Assembly (NCBI GenBank): GCA_024707205.1
Contig: JANQAD010000001.1
Coordinates: 1,391,979 to 1,455,978, forward strand
Direction of reading: 5' to 3'
Source of the DNA: Demequina sp.
Lineage (GTDB): Bacteria > Actinomycetota > Actinomycetes > Actinomycetales > Demequinaceae
Length of the DNA: 64,000 nucleotides
The position numbers were made by a program, and so were the translations under genes. Of the stretch, positions 44,798-60,910 are shown one piece after another. The stretch's first letter is position 1. Every line of letters begins with the position of its first letter. Under the pieces are notes generated by a model. The model saw only the letters and a list, made by a program, of their open reading frames with translations. It was not told the origin of the DNA and did not search any database.

Positions 44798-44846
44798 GCC
44801 CGACGCTGGGGTGGGCTTATCCACAATCGTTGCCACAGCGTCGGGC
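44798..44846. repeat. family B inverted pair enclosing a DnaA-box sequence
   Basis: GCCCGACGC (44798-44806) pairs with GCGTCGGGC (44838-44846); TGGGGT and GCCACA extend the similarity. The loop contains TTATCCACA at 44817-44825, a perfect consensus DnaA box. It begins 11 bases after family A copy 4. Confidence 0.75.
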
Positions 44847-44949
44847 TGGGGGAGTAGGCTTGTGCGCTAGGCGAGAGCCTCTCGGCGTGGCGACTGGACG
44901 ATGGAGTCCAGGGCTGGACAATGCCGCGCGCGTCGGGTAGGCTAGCGAT

Positions 44950-44978
44950 TTGCGCTGTCTAATGCCCTGCCCTCATAT
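44950..44978 (+). promoter_or_regulatory. possible rpoBC promoter
   Basis: TTGCGC and TCATAT are 17 bases apart, 105 bases before the rpoB start. Another -10-like TAGGCT is near 44936. The leader between also has a small CTGGAC/GTCCAG hairpin near 44900. Confidence 0.4.
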
Positions 44979-45082
44979 GCCTACCTTGCGTGCGCCTGCT
45001 ATCTGGCAGTAACGCCCTGGGATCCGGTGGAGCCGTGGATTCGACTCGTGTCTCGCACGAACAAAAGGGAAGGACCCCCCCC

Positions 45083-48556
<3,474 letters not shown>

Positions 48557-48585
48557 CAAAGACTTAAGAAGAGGAATTCCTAAGA

Positions 48586-52451
<3,866 letters not shown>

Positions 52452-52467
52452 TTCCCGCTGGATGCGC

Positions 52468-52507
52468 AAAGGCCCGGCCCTGGTTCTCCAGGTGCCGGGC
52501 CTTTCGC
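52468..52507 (+). terminator. terminator of rpoBC
   Basis: AAAGGCCCGG and CCGGGCCTTT pair, with CCTGG/CCAGG inside. The symmetric A and T ends could serve both directions, as the next gene is convergent. Confidence 0.85.
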
Positions 52508-52529
52508 GTTGCACGGCCCGACGCTGCGG

Positions 52530-53069
52530 CTAGCTCCCCGCGGCCCTCACCATGGGTGGGGAGGTGAGGTCCTGGGTGATCCACAGCCGCTCAGTGGTCG
52601 AGTCGCTCGCGTCGAGATCCACGTCCCCGGACTCGGCGCCCACCGGGCAATAGACGAAAGCCGCGTCGGCCTCATCCACCGAGGCCCCCACTGTCGCCCG
52701 CCAGCAGCCGCCGAGGTTCGCGGGGAAGCTGAAGTCAAGGGGCAGGGGATCTGCCCCTGCTTCGGTGTCCGGCGGGAACACGTAGATCGGGCCGCCGGAG
52801 GCGTCGGAATCTGAGACGGTCACCGTCGGCAGGTCCACCGTGACGCATCCCAACTCGTCCGCCTCGTCCACCGGGCACCAGTCGCCATTGGCCGCCGCAA
52901 GCCCCACAGGTGCCGGAGTCCCCAAACTCGACGACGGCGTCGGGCTCGCATCAGGCACGGGCTCGAGGCCGAACTTCACCACCCACCACGCCACGCCCGC
53001 CACGCCGGCAAGAACGGCCAGCACGCCGACCCAGCCCACCCAAGGCCGCAAACCCCCGTTGGTTGCCAT
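52530..53069 (-). CDS. membrane-anchored protein of unknown function
   Basis: A 179-residue protein: one membrane segment at about residues 12-32 after NGGLRPW, a Pro/Ser linker (PTPSSS), then an extracellular domain with four Cys (DWCPVDEADELGC, GGCWRA, VYCPVG) likely to form two disulfides. ATG at 53067-53069 precedes the membrane segment. The family was not recognised. It converges on rpoC and diverges from the thioesterase gene. Confidence 0.65.
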   Translation of the reverse strand: MATNGGLRPWVGWVGVLAVLAGVAGVAWWVVKFGLEPVPDASPTPSSSLGTPAPVGLAAANGDWCPVDEADELGCVTVDLPTVTVSDSDASGGPIYVFPPDTEAGADPLPLDFSFPANLGGCWRATVGASVDEADAAFVYCPVGAESGDVDLDASDSTTERLWITQDLTSPPMVRAAGS

Positions 53070-53108
53070 GCGCCCATTCAACCGTATGCCCGACGCTAGG
53101 GTTGGGTC

Positions 53109-53531
53109 ATGCCCGCGCGTTCCGTCAAAGTTCCGGTTCGGTGGGGAGACCTCGACGCGTACGGCCACGTGAACAACGTCGCGATCTTGGGGCTGCTCGA
53201 GCAGGCGCGCGTGCAGGCGTTCTGGGACCCGGGCGCTCCCGTGCTGCCGCCCCTCGCCGCGGGCACGCCCGTGCAGGTGGTGGTGGCGGACGCCCACGTC
53301 ACCTATCGGCGCGCCATTCCGTACGTGCAGGCTGTCGACGTCGCCGTGACGGTGCCGCGGATCGGCGGGGCGAGCTTCGTGATCGAGTACGAGATCACGC
53401 TCAACGGCGAGGTCGCGGTGACTGCGACGACCACCTTGGCGCTCATCGACGTCGCCACGTGGAGGCCCTTGCGCCTCGACGCGGAGCAGCGCGAGCGGCT
53501 CTCCGCGTTCGCTCCAGGGCCGATGCCGTAG
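53109..53531 (+). CDS. acyl-CoA thioesterase, 4-hydroxybenzoyl-CoA thioesterase-like hotdog fold
   Basis: A 140-residue enzyme with VRWGDLDAYGHVNNVA, the catalytic-Asp motif of the 4HBT group. It hydrolyses some acyl-CoA; the substrate is unknown. The gene appears leaderless: TAGGGT at 53097-53102 lies 6 bases before the ATG, and this -10 runs straight on from a family B word. Confidence 0.88.
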   Translation: MPARSVKVPVRWGDLDAYGHVNNVAILGLLEQARVQAFWDPGAPVLPPLAAGTPVQVVVADAHVTYRRAIPYVQAVDVAVTVPRIGGASFVIEYEITLNGEVAVTATTTLALIDVATWRPLRLDAEQRERLSAFAPGPMP

Positions 53532-53593
53532 AATAGGTGAGCCGGAAACTTCGGTGAGCTAAGCGTCGGGCGTGCTAGCACGCGCCCATTACT

Positions 53594-53622
53594 TTGACGT
53601 TCAGGCGCGTCGCGGGTATCGT
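53594..53622 (+). promoter_or_regulatory. promoter of the str operon (rpsL-rpsG-fusA-tuf)
   Basis: TTGACG and TATCGT with a 17-base spacer, 131 bases before rpsL. It is the closest match to the sigma-70 consensus in the window. Confidence 0.75.
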
Positions 53623-53686
53623 AGATACTCGTGCCCGCGCCGTCGGGCTCTCGCGCGCGCCCTCGCCGGTGCGCCACCACCAAGGT

Positions 53687-53711
53687 GCGACACGCCCGGG
53701 CGCGGGGGTCG
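53687..53711 (+). promoter_or_regulatory. leader element shared by rpsL and rpsJ
   Basis: GCGACACGCCCG, then one base, then GCGCGGGGGTCG. The same 25 bases with a single A/G difference occur in the rpsJ leader at 61073-61097. Shared placement in two ribosomal-protein leaders suggests a common regulatory RNA or protein site. Confidence 0.55.
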
Positions 53712-53753
53712 TACACACGACAGATTTGCAACACATACGAACACGGAGAAGTA

Positions 53754-54128
53754 GTGCCTACGATTCAGCAGCTGGTCAGGAAGGGTCGCCACCCCAAGGC
53801 GTCCAAGACCAAGACCCCGGCCCTTCAGGGCAGCCCGCAGCGCCGTGGCGTGTGCACGCGTGTGTACACGACCACGCCGAAGAAGCCGAACTCGGCGCTT
53901 CGCAAGGTCGCGCGCGTGCGCCTCTCGCACGGCGTTGAGGTCACGGCCTACATCCCCGGTGAGGGCCACAACCTGCAGGAGCACTCGATCGTGCTCGTCC
54001 GCGGCGGTCGTGTGAAGGACCTCCCCGGTGTGCGCTACAAGATCGTGCGCGGCTCGCTCGACACGCAGGGCGTGAAGAACCGCAAGCAGGCTCGCAGCCG
54101 CTACGGCGCGAAGAGGGAGAAGAAGTAA
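53754..54128 (+). CDS. rpsL: 30S ribosomal protein S12
   Basis: A 124-residue protein from GTG 53754 (GGAGAAG upstream): [30 protein letters not shown] and [20 protein letters not shown]. The lysines commonly changed in streptomycin resistance are present. Its stop overlaps the rpsG ATG in TAATG. Confidence 0.98.
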   Translation: MPTIQQLVRKGRHPKASKTKTPALQGSPQRRGVCTRVYTTTPKKPNSALRKVARVRLSHGVEVTAYIPGEGHNLQEHSIVLVRGGRVKDLPGVRYKIVRGSLDTQGVKNRKQARSRYGAKREKK

Positions 54129-54598
54129 TGCCTCGCAAGGGACCGGCGCCTCGTCGTCCGATCATCAACGACCCGGTGTACGGCGCCCCCGTCGTCACCC
54201 AGCTCATCAACAAGGTGCTGCTCGATGGCAAGCGCTCCGTGGCTGAGGCCATCGTGTACGGCGCCCTTGAGGGTGTTCGCGAGAAGTCGGGGCAGGACCC
54301 CGTCGTCGTGCTCAAGCGCGCGCTCGACAACATCCGCCCCGCGCTCGAGGTGAAGAGCCGCCGCGTCGGTGGCGCCACCTACCAGGTGCCGGTCGACGTT
54401 CGCCCCATTCGCGCGACGACCCTCGCGCTGCGCTGGCTCGTCGACTTCGCGCGCAAGCGTCGCGAGAAGACGATGACCGAGCGCCTCATGAACGAGATCC
54501 TCGACGCCTCCAACGGCCTTGGCGCCGCTGTGAAGCGTCGCGAGGACATGCACAAGATGGCCGAGTCGAACAAGGCGTTCGCGCACTACCGCTGGTAG
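54128..54598 (+). CDS. rpsG: 30S ribosomal protein S7
   Basis: A 156-residue protein beginning [18 protein letters not shown] and ending NKAFAHYRW, of normal length. It nucleates assembly of the 30S head. It is coupled to rpsL by a one-base overlap. Confidence 0.98.
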   Translation: MPRKGPAPRRPIINDPVYGAPVVTQLINKVLLDGKRSVAEAIVYGALEGVREKSGQDPVVVLKRALDNIRPALEVKSRRVGGATYQVPVDVRPIRATTLALRWLVDFARKRREKTMTERLMNEILDASNGLGAAVKRREDMHKMAESNKAFAHYRW

Positions 54599-54643
54599 TC
54601 GCCGCCTCGTTCGACTTACCGAACAACTTTAGGAGAACCCCCA

Positions 54644-56758
54644 GTGGCACAGGACGTGCTGACGGACCTCAAGAAGGTCCGCAACATCGGCATCATGGCG
54701 CACATCGACGCCGGCAAGACCACCACGACCGAGCGCATCCTGTTCTACACGGGTGTCAACTACAAGATCGGTGAAACCCACGACGGTGCGTCGACGACGG
54801 ACTGGATGGAGCAGGAGCAGGAGCGTGGCATCACGATCACGTCCGCTGCTGTGACGTGCTTCTGGGCCAACAACCAGATCAACATCATCGACACCCCCGG
54901 TCACGTGGACTTCACGGTCGAGGTGGAGCGTTCGCTCCGCGTGCTCGATGGCGCCGTTGCCGTGTTCGACGGCAAGGAGGGCGTTGAGCCCCAGTCGGAG
55001 ACCGTGTGGCGTCAGGCCGACAAGTACGACGTGCCGCGCATCTGCTTCGTCAACAAGATGGACAAGCTGGGCGCGGACTTCTACTTCACCGTCGACACCA
55101 TCAAGTCTCGCCTTGGCGCACGTCCGCTCGTCATCCAGCTGCCCATCGGCGCTGAGAACGACTTCGTGGGCGTCGTCGACCTCGTCGAGATGCGCGCCCT
55201 CGTGTGGCCCGGCGACGCCAAGGGCGACGTGACCATGGGCGCCAAGTACGAGATCGAGGCCATTCCTGCGGACATGCAGGCGAAGGCCGAGGAGTACCGC
55301 GCCGAGCTCATCGAGGCCATTGCCGAGTCGAGCGACGAGCTGCTGGAGAAGTACCTCGGCGGCGAGGAGCTCACGGTTGAGGAGATCAAGGCGGGCATCC
55401 GCAAGATGGTCATCGCCTCCGAGATCTACCCCGTGCTGTGTGGCTCCGCGTTCAAGAACCGTGGCGTCCAGCCCATGCTCGACGCGGTCGTGGACTACCT
55501 GCCGTCGCCGCTCGACGTTCCGGCGATCGAGGCGCACGACCCCCACGACGCCGAGAAGGTCATCGAGCGCCACGCCGACGCCGCGGAGCCTTTCTCCGCT
55601 CTCGCCTTCAAGATCGTCGCGCACCCGTTCTTCGGCCGTCTGACGTACATCCGCGTCTACTCGGGTCACCTCGAGTCCGGCGCGCAGGTCGTCAATGCGA
55701 CCAAGGGCAAGAAGGAGCGCATCGGCAAGATCTTCCAGATGCACGCCAACAAGGAGAACCCGGTCGACTCCGTGACCGCCGGCCACATCTACGCGGTCAT
55801 CGGTCTCAAGGACACCACCACTGGTGACACCCTGTCGGACTCCGCGCACCAGGTCGTGCTCGAGTCGATGACCTTCCCTGAGCCCGTCATCTCGGTCGCG
55901 GTTGAGCCCAAGACCAAGGGCGACCAGGAGAAGATGTCGACGGCCATCCAGAAGCTCGCCGAAGAGGACCCCACGTTCCGCGTGCGCCTCGACGAGGAGA
56001 CTGGCCAGACCATCATCTCCGGCATGGGCGAGCTGCACCTCGACATCATCGTCGACCGCATGAAGCGCGAGTTCAAGGTCGACGCCAACGTCGGCAAGCC
56101 GCAGGTCGCGTACCGCGAGACCATTCGCAACAAGGTCGACAAGCACGACTACACGCACAAGAAGCAGACGGGTGGCTCCGGCCAGTTCGCCAAGGTGCAG
56201 ATCTCGCTCGAGCCGCTTGCTGCCGATTCCGAGGTTCAGTACGAGTTCGTGAACGCCGTCACCGGTGGTCGCGTGCCGCGCGAGTACATCCCGTCTGTCG
56301 ACGCCGGTATGCAGGACGCGATGCAGGTTGGCGTTCTCGCCGGCTACCCCATGGTGGGCATCAAGGCCACGCTGCTCGACGGTGCGTACCACGAGGTCGA
56401 CTCGTCCGAAATGGCGTTCAAGATCGCCGGCTCGATGGCCTTCAAGGAGGCCGCGCGCAAGGCGAACCCCGCGCTGCTCGAGCCGATCATGGCCGTCGAG
56501 GTCCGTACGCCCGAGGAGTACATGGGCGACGTCATCGGCGACCTCAACTCGCGCCGTGGCCAGATCCGTTCCATGACGGATGCTGCGGGCGTGAAGGTTA
56601 TCGATTCTTTGGTGCCGCTGTCCGAGATGTTCGGCTACGTCGGCGACCTGCGTTCCAAGACGCAGGGTCGCGCGGTGTACTCGATGCAGTTCGACAGCTA
56701 CGCCGAGGTTCCTCGCAACGTTGCCGAGGAGATCATCGCAAAGACCCGGGGCGAGTAG
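54644..56758 (+). CDS. fusA: elongation factor G
   Basis: A 704-residue translocation GTPase. GTG start after AGGAG. G1 [16 protein letters not shown]2 region [10 protein letters not shown]3 [13 protein letters not shown]4 NKMDKLGAD are in order; domain IV and V motifs ([15 protein letters not shown]) follow. Confidence 0.98.
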   Translation: MAQDVLTDLKKVRNIGIMAHIDAGKTTTTERILFYTGVNYKIGETHDGASTTDWMEQEQERGITITSAAVTCFWANNQINIIDTPGHVDFTVEVERSLRVLDGAVAVFDGKEGVEPQSETVWRQADKYDVPRICFVNKMDKLGADFYFTVDTIKSRLGARPLVIQLPIGAENDFVGVVDLVEMRALVWPGDAKGDVTMGAKYEIEAIPADMQAKAEEYRAELIEAIAESSDELLEKYLGGEELTVEEIKAGIRKMVIASEIYPVLCGSAFKNRGVQPMLDAVVDYLPSPLDVPAIEAHDPHDAEKVIERHADAAEPFSALAFKIVAHPFFGRLTYIRVYSGHLESGAQVVNATKGKKERIGKIFQMHANKENPVDSVTAGHIYAVIGLKDTTTGDTLSDSAHQVVLESMTFPEPVISVAVEPKTKGDQEKMSTAIQKLAEEDPTFRVRLDEETGQTIISGMGELHLDIIVDRMKREFKVDANVGKPQVAYRETIRNKVDKHDYTHKKQTGGSGQFAKVQISLEPLAADSEVQYEFVNAVTGGRVPREYIPSVDAGMQDAMQVGVLAGYPMVGIKATLLDGAYHEVDSSEMAFKIAGSMAFKEAARKANPALLEPIMAVEVRTPEEYMGDVIGDLNSRRGQIRSMTDAAGVKVIDSLVPLSEMFGYVGDLRSKTQGRAVYSMQFDSYAEVPRNVAEEIIAKTRGE

Positions 56759-56866
56759 TCCCACCGGTTGAAAACAAGAAACAATAACGACCAGTAGGAT
56801 TGACGCCCCGTAGGCGCCACAAACTACCCGAGTCTCAGAACAGAGAAATTCCAGGAGGAACCCATC

Positions 56867-58057
56867 ATGGGCAAGGCCAAGTTCGAGCGGACCAAGCCGC
56901 ACGTGAACATCGGCACCATCGGCCACGTTGACCACGGCAAGACCACGCTGACTGCCGCGATCTCCAAGGTGCTGCACGACAAGTACCCGGACCTCAACCC
57001 CTTCACGCCTTTCGAGGACATCGACAAGGCTCCCGAGGAGCGCGAGCGCGGTATCACCATCAACATCGCCCACATCGAGTACGAGACCGAGAAGCGTCAC
57101 TACGCTCACGTGGACGCCCCCGGCCACGCCGACTACATCAAGAACATGATCACCGGTGCCGCTCAGATGGACGGCGCGATCCTCGTGGTCGCGGCGACCG
57201 ACGGCCCGATGGCCCAGACGCGTGAGCACGTGCTGCTCGCCCGCCAGGTTGGTGTTCCCTACCTCCTCGTGGCCCTCAACAAGTCCGACATGGTCGATGA
57301 CGAGGAGATCCTCGAGCTCGTCGAGATCGAGGTGCGCGAGCTCCTCTCCTCGCAGGGCTTCGACGGCGACAACGCCCCCGTTGTGCGCGTGTCCGCCCTC
57401 AAGGCGCTCGAGGGTGACCCCGAGTGGACCAAGACGGTCCAGGACCTCATGGACGCCGTGGACGAGAACGTCCCCGAGCCCGTCCGTGACATGGACAAGC
57501 CCTTCCTCATGCCGATCGAGGACGTCTTCACGATCACCGGTCGTGGCACCGTCGTCACCGGCAAGGTGGAGCGCGGCAAGCTGAAGATCAACTCGGAGGT
57601 CGAGATCCTCGGCATCCGCGAGCCGCAGAAGACGATCGTCACCGGCATCGAGATGTTCCACAAGAGCATGGACGAGGCGTGGGCCGGCGAGAACTGCGGT
57701 CTGCTTCTCCGTGGCACCAAGCGCGAGGACGTGGAGCGCGGCCAGGTTGTGGTTCAGCCCGGCACCACCACGCCCCACACGCAGTTCGAGGGCAAGGTCT
57801 ACATCCTGGACAAGTCCGAGGGTGGCCGCCACAACCCCTTCTACACGAACTACCGCCCGCAGTTCTACATCCGCACCACGGACGTGACCGGCGTGATCTC
57901 GCTGCCCGAGGGCACCGACATGGTCATGCCCGGTGACACCACCGAGATGACGGTTGAGCTCATCCAGCCCATCGCGCTGGAAGAGGGCCAGGGCTTCGCG
58001 ATCCGTGAGGGTGGCCGCACCGTCGGCTCCGGCACGGTGACCAAGATCCTCAAGTAA
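56867..58057 (+). CDS. tuf: elongation factor Tu
   Basis: A 396-residue GTPase delivering aminoacyl-tRNA. G1 [15 protein letters not shown]2 [10 protein letters not shown]3 [13 protein letters not shown]4 NKSD; it ends [15 protein letters not shown] is 8 bases before the ATG. Its last 123 bases plus terminator are copied downstream at 59488 and, eroded, at 60219. Confidence 0.98.
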   Translation: MGKAKFERTKPHVNIGTIGHVDHGKTTLTAAISKVLHDKYPDLNPFTPFEDIDKAPEERERGITINIAHIEYETEKRHYAHVDAPGHADYIKNMITGAAQMDGAILVVAATDGPMAQTREHVLLARQVGVPYLLVALNKSDMVDDEEILELVEIEVRELLSSQGFDGDNAPVVRVSALKALEGDPEWTKTVQDLMDAVDENVPEPVRDMDKPFLMPIEDVFTITGRGTVVTGKVERGKLKINSEVEILGIREPQKTIVTGIEMFHKSMDEAWAGENCGLLLRGTKREDVERGQVVVQPGTTTPHTQFEGKVYILDKSEGGRHNPFYTNYRPQFYIRTTDVTGVISLPEGTDMVMPGDTTEMTVELIQPIALEEGQGFAIREGGRTVGSGTVTKILK

Positions 58058-58075
58058 CTTCCCGTTACTGACGCG

Positions 58076-58107
58076 CGAGGGCTCCCGGCTTAGGCCGGGG
58101 GCCCTCG
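58076..58107 (+). terminator. terminator of the str operon
   Basis: CGAGGGC and GCCCTCG with CCCGGC/GCCGGG inside, followed by TTGCGTTTG. The same terminator is repeated with each tuf tail copy. Confidence 0.85.
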
Positions 58108-58115
58108 TTGCGTTT

Positions 58116-58188
58116 GTCATCCTGCGCGCAGTCGCAGGACCCCCGTGTAGCTTGTCATCCCGCGGCCGCGGAGCGGATCGCAGGACCG
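58116..58188. repeat. two tandem family C REP-like units
   Basis: Units at 58116-58143 and 58154-58188. Each begins GTCATCC(T/C)GCG and ends CGCAGGACC, with the second carrying GAGCGGAT in the middle. They are imperfect palindromes through TCCTGCG/CGCAGGA. Confidence 0.7.
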
Positions 58189-58196
58189 GCCATCGT

Positions 58197-58240
58197 ACCC
58201 GACGCTGTGGTAGCGTCCGATTTGTCGGTTACGACCGGCA
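58197..58240 (+). promoter_or_regulatory. promoter-like segment with family B word, upstream of the 58289 gene
   Basis: ACCCGACGCTGTGG runs into TAGCGT, a likely -10, then TTTGTCGG. The same arrangement recurs at 59849, suggesting a duplicated promoter. Confidence 0.5.
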
Positions 58241-58288
58241 CGGGGGACCCAAGGGGGGTCTCGCGGACATTCATGTAAAGGGGGCGTA

Positions 58289-59227
58289 ATGTCATTGCGA
58301 CACACACGCACATATCGCACAGGGGGGGGCGTGCTCACTGGCGCCGCGGTCCTGTGTTAGTTGGGCTTGACGCCGGCGTCGGCCGACGAGCCGGATCCGC
58401 TTGACGCGGTTGCCGCCATAGCGCCAACGGTGTTCACGGACGCAATCGTTGTGGAGACCGACGAGGTGACCGCAGTCGACCAGGTAGATGTGGTGGTTCC
58501 TTCGGACCCAACGGACGGTATCTCGCTCGACGCGCAAGGATCCGGTGTTTTCAGCATCGGCTTGCCATTCGCCGACGATGCCCGACTGGTCCCTGACGGC
58601 GAGCACCCGTACTTCGACAACGGCAACGGCAGTTCCACGGTGCCGCTGGTCAAGGACGACGGCACCGTCCAAATTCTGACCACGATCGACAACTCGGACG
58701 CGCCGTCAAGCTTCTCCTCCCAGCTTGACCTCCCCGCAGGGGCAACTCTCACGCTCACCCGCAATGGTGGGGCCAAAGTGGTCACCGACAACGGCGTTGT
58801 CACCGCGACAATCGCTGCCCCGTGGGCACTCGACGCGCGCGGTCGTGCCGTCGAGACCCACTACGCAGTCGTGGGCCAGACCCTCGTCCAGGTACTTGAC
58901 TTTGACTCGGACACCGTGTTTCCCGTCGTTGCTGATCCCAAGGTCACGAGTGGAATCATCTCGGGCACTTCGTACTACAACAAAGCCGAAACTAAGTCGA
59001 TCGCGCAGGCACAGACGACGGGCGTAATCGCAGCTTGCATCGCGGCGGGTGCCGCCGGCGGCCCAATTGTGGCTGCTGTCGTCGGAGTGAAGTGCGCCAC
59101 CGTGGTGGTTCCCATGCAGTACACCGCGAATCTCGCGGTGAACAGCAACAAATGTCTCGCGATGAAGATCTACTACGGTACGACTATCCTGACGTTCAGC
59201 ACGTACTCGGGAGGTAACTGCAAATGA
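58289..59227 (+). pseudogene. secreted protein with an amber codon in its signal peptide
   Basis: From ATG 58289 (AGGGGG upstream) the frame begins as a Sec signal: basic RHTRTYR, then GGGVLTGAAVLC, then TAG at 58358-58360, then LGLTPASA and a cleavage-like ASA-DEP. Beyond it the frame is open for 288 codons. The mature domain contains VLDFDSDTVFPVVADPKV and a C-terminal part with Gly/Ala-rich hydrophobic stretch (about 59025-59090) and NSNKCLAMKIYYG, with paired Cys. The VVADP motif occurs in uncharacterised secreted actinobacterial proteins (recollection, not searched). Restart at TTG 58361 would lack most of the signal. It overlaps the next gene by four bases. Confidence 0.6.
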
Positions 59228-59472
59228 CAAGCGAGAGACCGTCACCCCCGCCGTATCGTGGGCTTCATGTTCGGCCACTCTTCCAAGGTCCTCTGAAGGC
59301 TTGTGTCACGAGCGTGTTGGTTCTTGCCACGATCGTGGGACTGGCAACGGCATTACAGGGCTCGTCGGTGGGGAACGCTATCGCCACCGCGGCTGGCCTC
59401 CTCCTCTTCGGTTGGGTCATCATGCTCCAGCGCCGAGAATACGTTCGACGCGGATTGAGGTGGCCCGCGTAG
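59224..59472 (+). CDS. small membrane protein paired with the secreted protein
   Basis: An 82-residue protein with two hydrophobic segments (about 27-45 and 50-66) and an Arg-rich end. Its ATG overlaps the stop of the preceding gene in ATGA, so the two form a unit. A secreted-protein/immunity-protein relationship is possible but unproven. Confidence 0.6.
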   Translation: MTSERPSPPPYRGLHVRPLFQGPLKACVTSVLVLATIVGLATALQGSSVGNAIATAAGLLLFGWVIMLQRREYVRRGLRWPA

Positions 59473-59487
59473 TGCACGAAGGGATGC

Positions 59488-59669
59488 GACACCACCGAGA
59501 TGACGGTTGACCTCGTCCAGCCCATCGCGCTGGAAGAGGGCCAGGGCTTCGCGATCCGTGAGGGTGGCCGCACCGTCGGCTCCGGCACGGTGACCAAGAT
59601 CCTCAAGTAACTCCCCGTTACTGACGCGCGAGGGCTCCCGGCTTAGGCCGGGGGCCCTCGTTGCGTTTG
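59488..59669 (+). pseudogene. duplicated 3' end of tuf with its terminator (copy 2)
   Basis: These 182 bases match 57935-58116 with about three differences. They encode the last 40 residues of EF-Tu up to [10 protein letters not shown] and stop, then the same terminator hairpin (CGAGGGC/GCCCTCG). There is no start codon, so it is not expressed as a protein. Confidence 0.95.
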
Positions 59670-59670
59670 G

Positions 59671-59705
59671 GGCCATCCTGCGACCGCGAAGCGGATCGCA
59701 GGACC
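59671..59705. repeat. family C REP-like unit after tuf tail copy 2
   Basis: CCATCCTGCG, CGAAGCGGAT and CGCAGGACC, in the same position relative to the tuf terminator as in the original. Confidence 0.7.
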
Positions 59706-59940
59706 CCCGCGCGGGTTCCTGACGGACGATCGCCCCGGTGGTCCATCACGAAGCAACAAGGGTAGGTCCCTGACGGACGGATGGAGCATTCTCCCGCAAC
59801 TGCGGGCAGCCGGCCGCGGCCTCGGGCGGAACGCAAGCCCCCGCGGCCTCCGCCCGACGCTGTGCTAGCGTCACGTTTGTCGGCTTTGGTCGACCTTTGG
59901 GGACTCTACGAGCCAGCGGCTCAGGAGCGGGGGTATTCAG
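59706..59940 (+). promoter_or_regulatory. non-coding gap with duplicated promoter-like segment
   Basis: No gene is seen. TTCCTGACGGAC and TCCCTGACGGAC form a direct repeat. CGAAGCAACAAGGG resembles CCAAGCAACAAAGGG just before the 60407 gene, perhaps the remains of a lost gene start. GCCCGACGCTGTGC runs into TAGCGT at 59849-59870 and then TTTGTCGG, matching the promoter-like segment at 58197. Confidence 0.45.
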
Positions 59941-60249
59941 GTGACCATTTTCGGCATCGCGTTGAGCCTTGCCCTTTGTCTGATCTCGGCAACGCTTCAG
60001 AACATCTTGCCGTTGCGGGGATTCGTCTGGCGGCAGGAACATGGGCGGCCGATCATGGCGGCGCAAGGGGTGATGACGCTGGTGCTCGTTGCCGGGCTCT
60101 TGTGGAGTGCGGAAACTGAGTTCGCGGCGCTGCTCATGGCCGGGTGGCTCGGCGGTCTCGTCATCGGGTTCCTCATAGCGGCGTTGCGTTCGCTGCGCTC
60201 TGGAGAGCCCGGCGGACAGGTGGCCGCATCTTCGGCTCCGGCGCGGTGA
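59941..60249 (+). CDS. small membrane protein whose C-terminus is overprinted on a tuf tail
   Basis: A 102-residue protein from GTG 59941 (GGGGGT upstream) with three membrane segments (about 3-22, 38-57 and 62-84). Its last 10 codons (VAASSAPAR then stop) are read from the eroded tuf tail at 60219 in a different frame, so the stop codon comes from tuf-derived DNA. No family recognised. Confidence 0.6.
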   Translation: MTIFGIALSLALCLISATLQNILPLRGFVWRQEHGRPIMAAQGVMTLVLVAGLLWSAETEFAALLMAGWLGGLVIGFLIAALRSLRSGEPGGQVAASSAPAR

Positions 60250-60320
60250 CCAAGATCCTGAACTAACGTCGCTTGCTGACGCGAGGTCCCCAAGCTGCGG
60301 CCGACGACCTCGTTGCGGTT
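60219..60320 (+). pseudogene. eroded 3' end of tuf with degenerate terminator (copy 3)
   Basis: In the tuf frame it encodes GGRIFGSGAVTKILN and a stop at 60266, against [15 protein letters not shown] in EF-Tu. A decayed version of the terminator (GCGAGGTCCCC; ACCTCGTTGCGG) follows. Confidence 0.85.
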
Positions 60321-60323
60321 GGG

Positions 60324-60357
60324 GTCGTCCCGCGGACGCGAAGCGGATAGCAGGACC
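60324..60357. repeat. family C REP-like unit after tuf tail copy 3
   Basis: GTCGTCCCGCG, GCGAAGCGGAT and AGCAGGACC, again just after the tuf-type terminator. Confidence 0.65.
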
Positions 60358-60406
60358 CGCCGAGTGGCCCGGTGTACGTTGGCGCCAAGCAACAAAGGGG
60401 GTCGTG

Positions 60407-60631
60407 ATGGACGCCGAGACGTGGCGCAGGTTCGCGAATCAGGCGGGGCTGTGGTTGCTAACGGTATTCGCGGCGTACGGGGCGTTGTTCTACGCGGGTC
60501 TCGCCATGCCGTCGCTGCCGATGGCGCTGCTCACGGTGGCGATCGGATGGGTCGGCACCTGGGTTGCGCTCAGGATCAACCCCACCTACTACGATCGCAA
60601 TCGCGCCACACGCGAGCAGCGCACCAACTGA
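60407..60631 (+). CDS. small membrane protein of unknown function
   Basis: A 74-residue protein with two hydrophobic segments (about 15-33 and 36-55) and a charged C-terminus (NPTYYDRNRATREQR). AGGGGG is 5-6 bases before the ATG; a GTG three bases earlier is an alternative. Family not recognised. Confidence 0.6.
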   Translation: MDAETWRRFANQAGLWLLTVFAAYGALFYAGLAMPSLPMALLTVAIGWVGTWVALRINPTYYDRNRATREQRTN

Positions 60632-60636
60632 TACCG

Positions 60637-60656
60637 GCGTCGGGCATGCCCGACGC
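60637..60656. repeat. family B perfect palindrome
   Basis: GCGTCGGGCATGCCCGACGC, a perfect 20-bp palindrome made of two family B words back to back. It lies between two small membrane genes. Confidence 0.8.
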
Positions 60657-60680
60657 CTCGGTGCCTCAAGAGGGGGAGCC

Positions 60681-60905
60681 ATGATTCGCGGCCTGTTGGG
60701 CGGTTCGTTCTGGGTCCGCGCCGCCATCGACGCGTGCATCACCGTGCTTTGTGCCTTCGCCGTCCAGGGCTTCATGTACACGATCGGCCATCCATGGCCG
60801 TCGGACAAGCTGCTGTGGGTGGCGGTCCTGACATGGCTGGTGACGGAGTTCAAGCGCCTTGCCGACGTCGTCTCCAAGCGAAGGGGCGCGGCGGGCGCTG
60901 ACTGA
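60681..60905 (+). CDS. small membrane protein of unknown function
   Basis: A 74-residue protein with two hydrophobic segments (about 10-30 and 42-56). AGGGGGAG precedes the ATG. It is bracketed by family B palindromes at 60637 and 60911. Family not recognised. Confidence 0.6.
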   Translation: MIRGLLGGSFWVRAAIDACITVLCAFAVQGFMYTIGHPWPSDKLLWVAVLTWLVTEFKRLADVVSKRRGAAGAD

Positions 60906-60910
60906 CACCA

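Noticed and set aside
44817-44825. DnaA box as evidence of a replication origin
   Set aside because: Only one box was seen, with no dnaA, dnaN or AT-rich unwinding region nearby.
57935-60320. Second functional tuf gene
   Set aside because: Only the last 40 and about 15 codons are present, with no start or GTPase domain.
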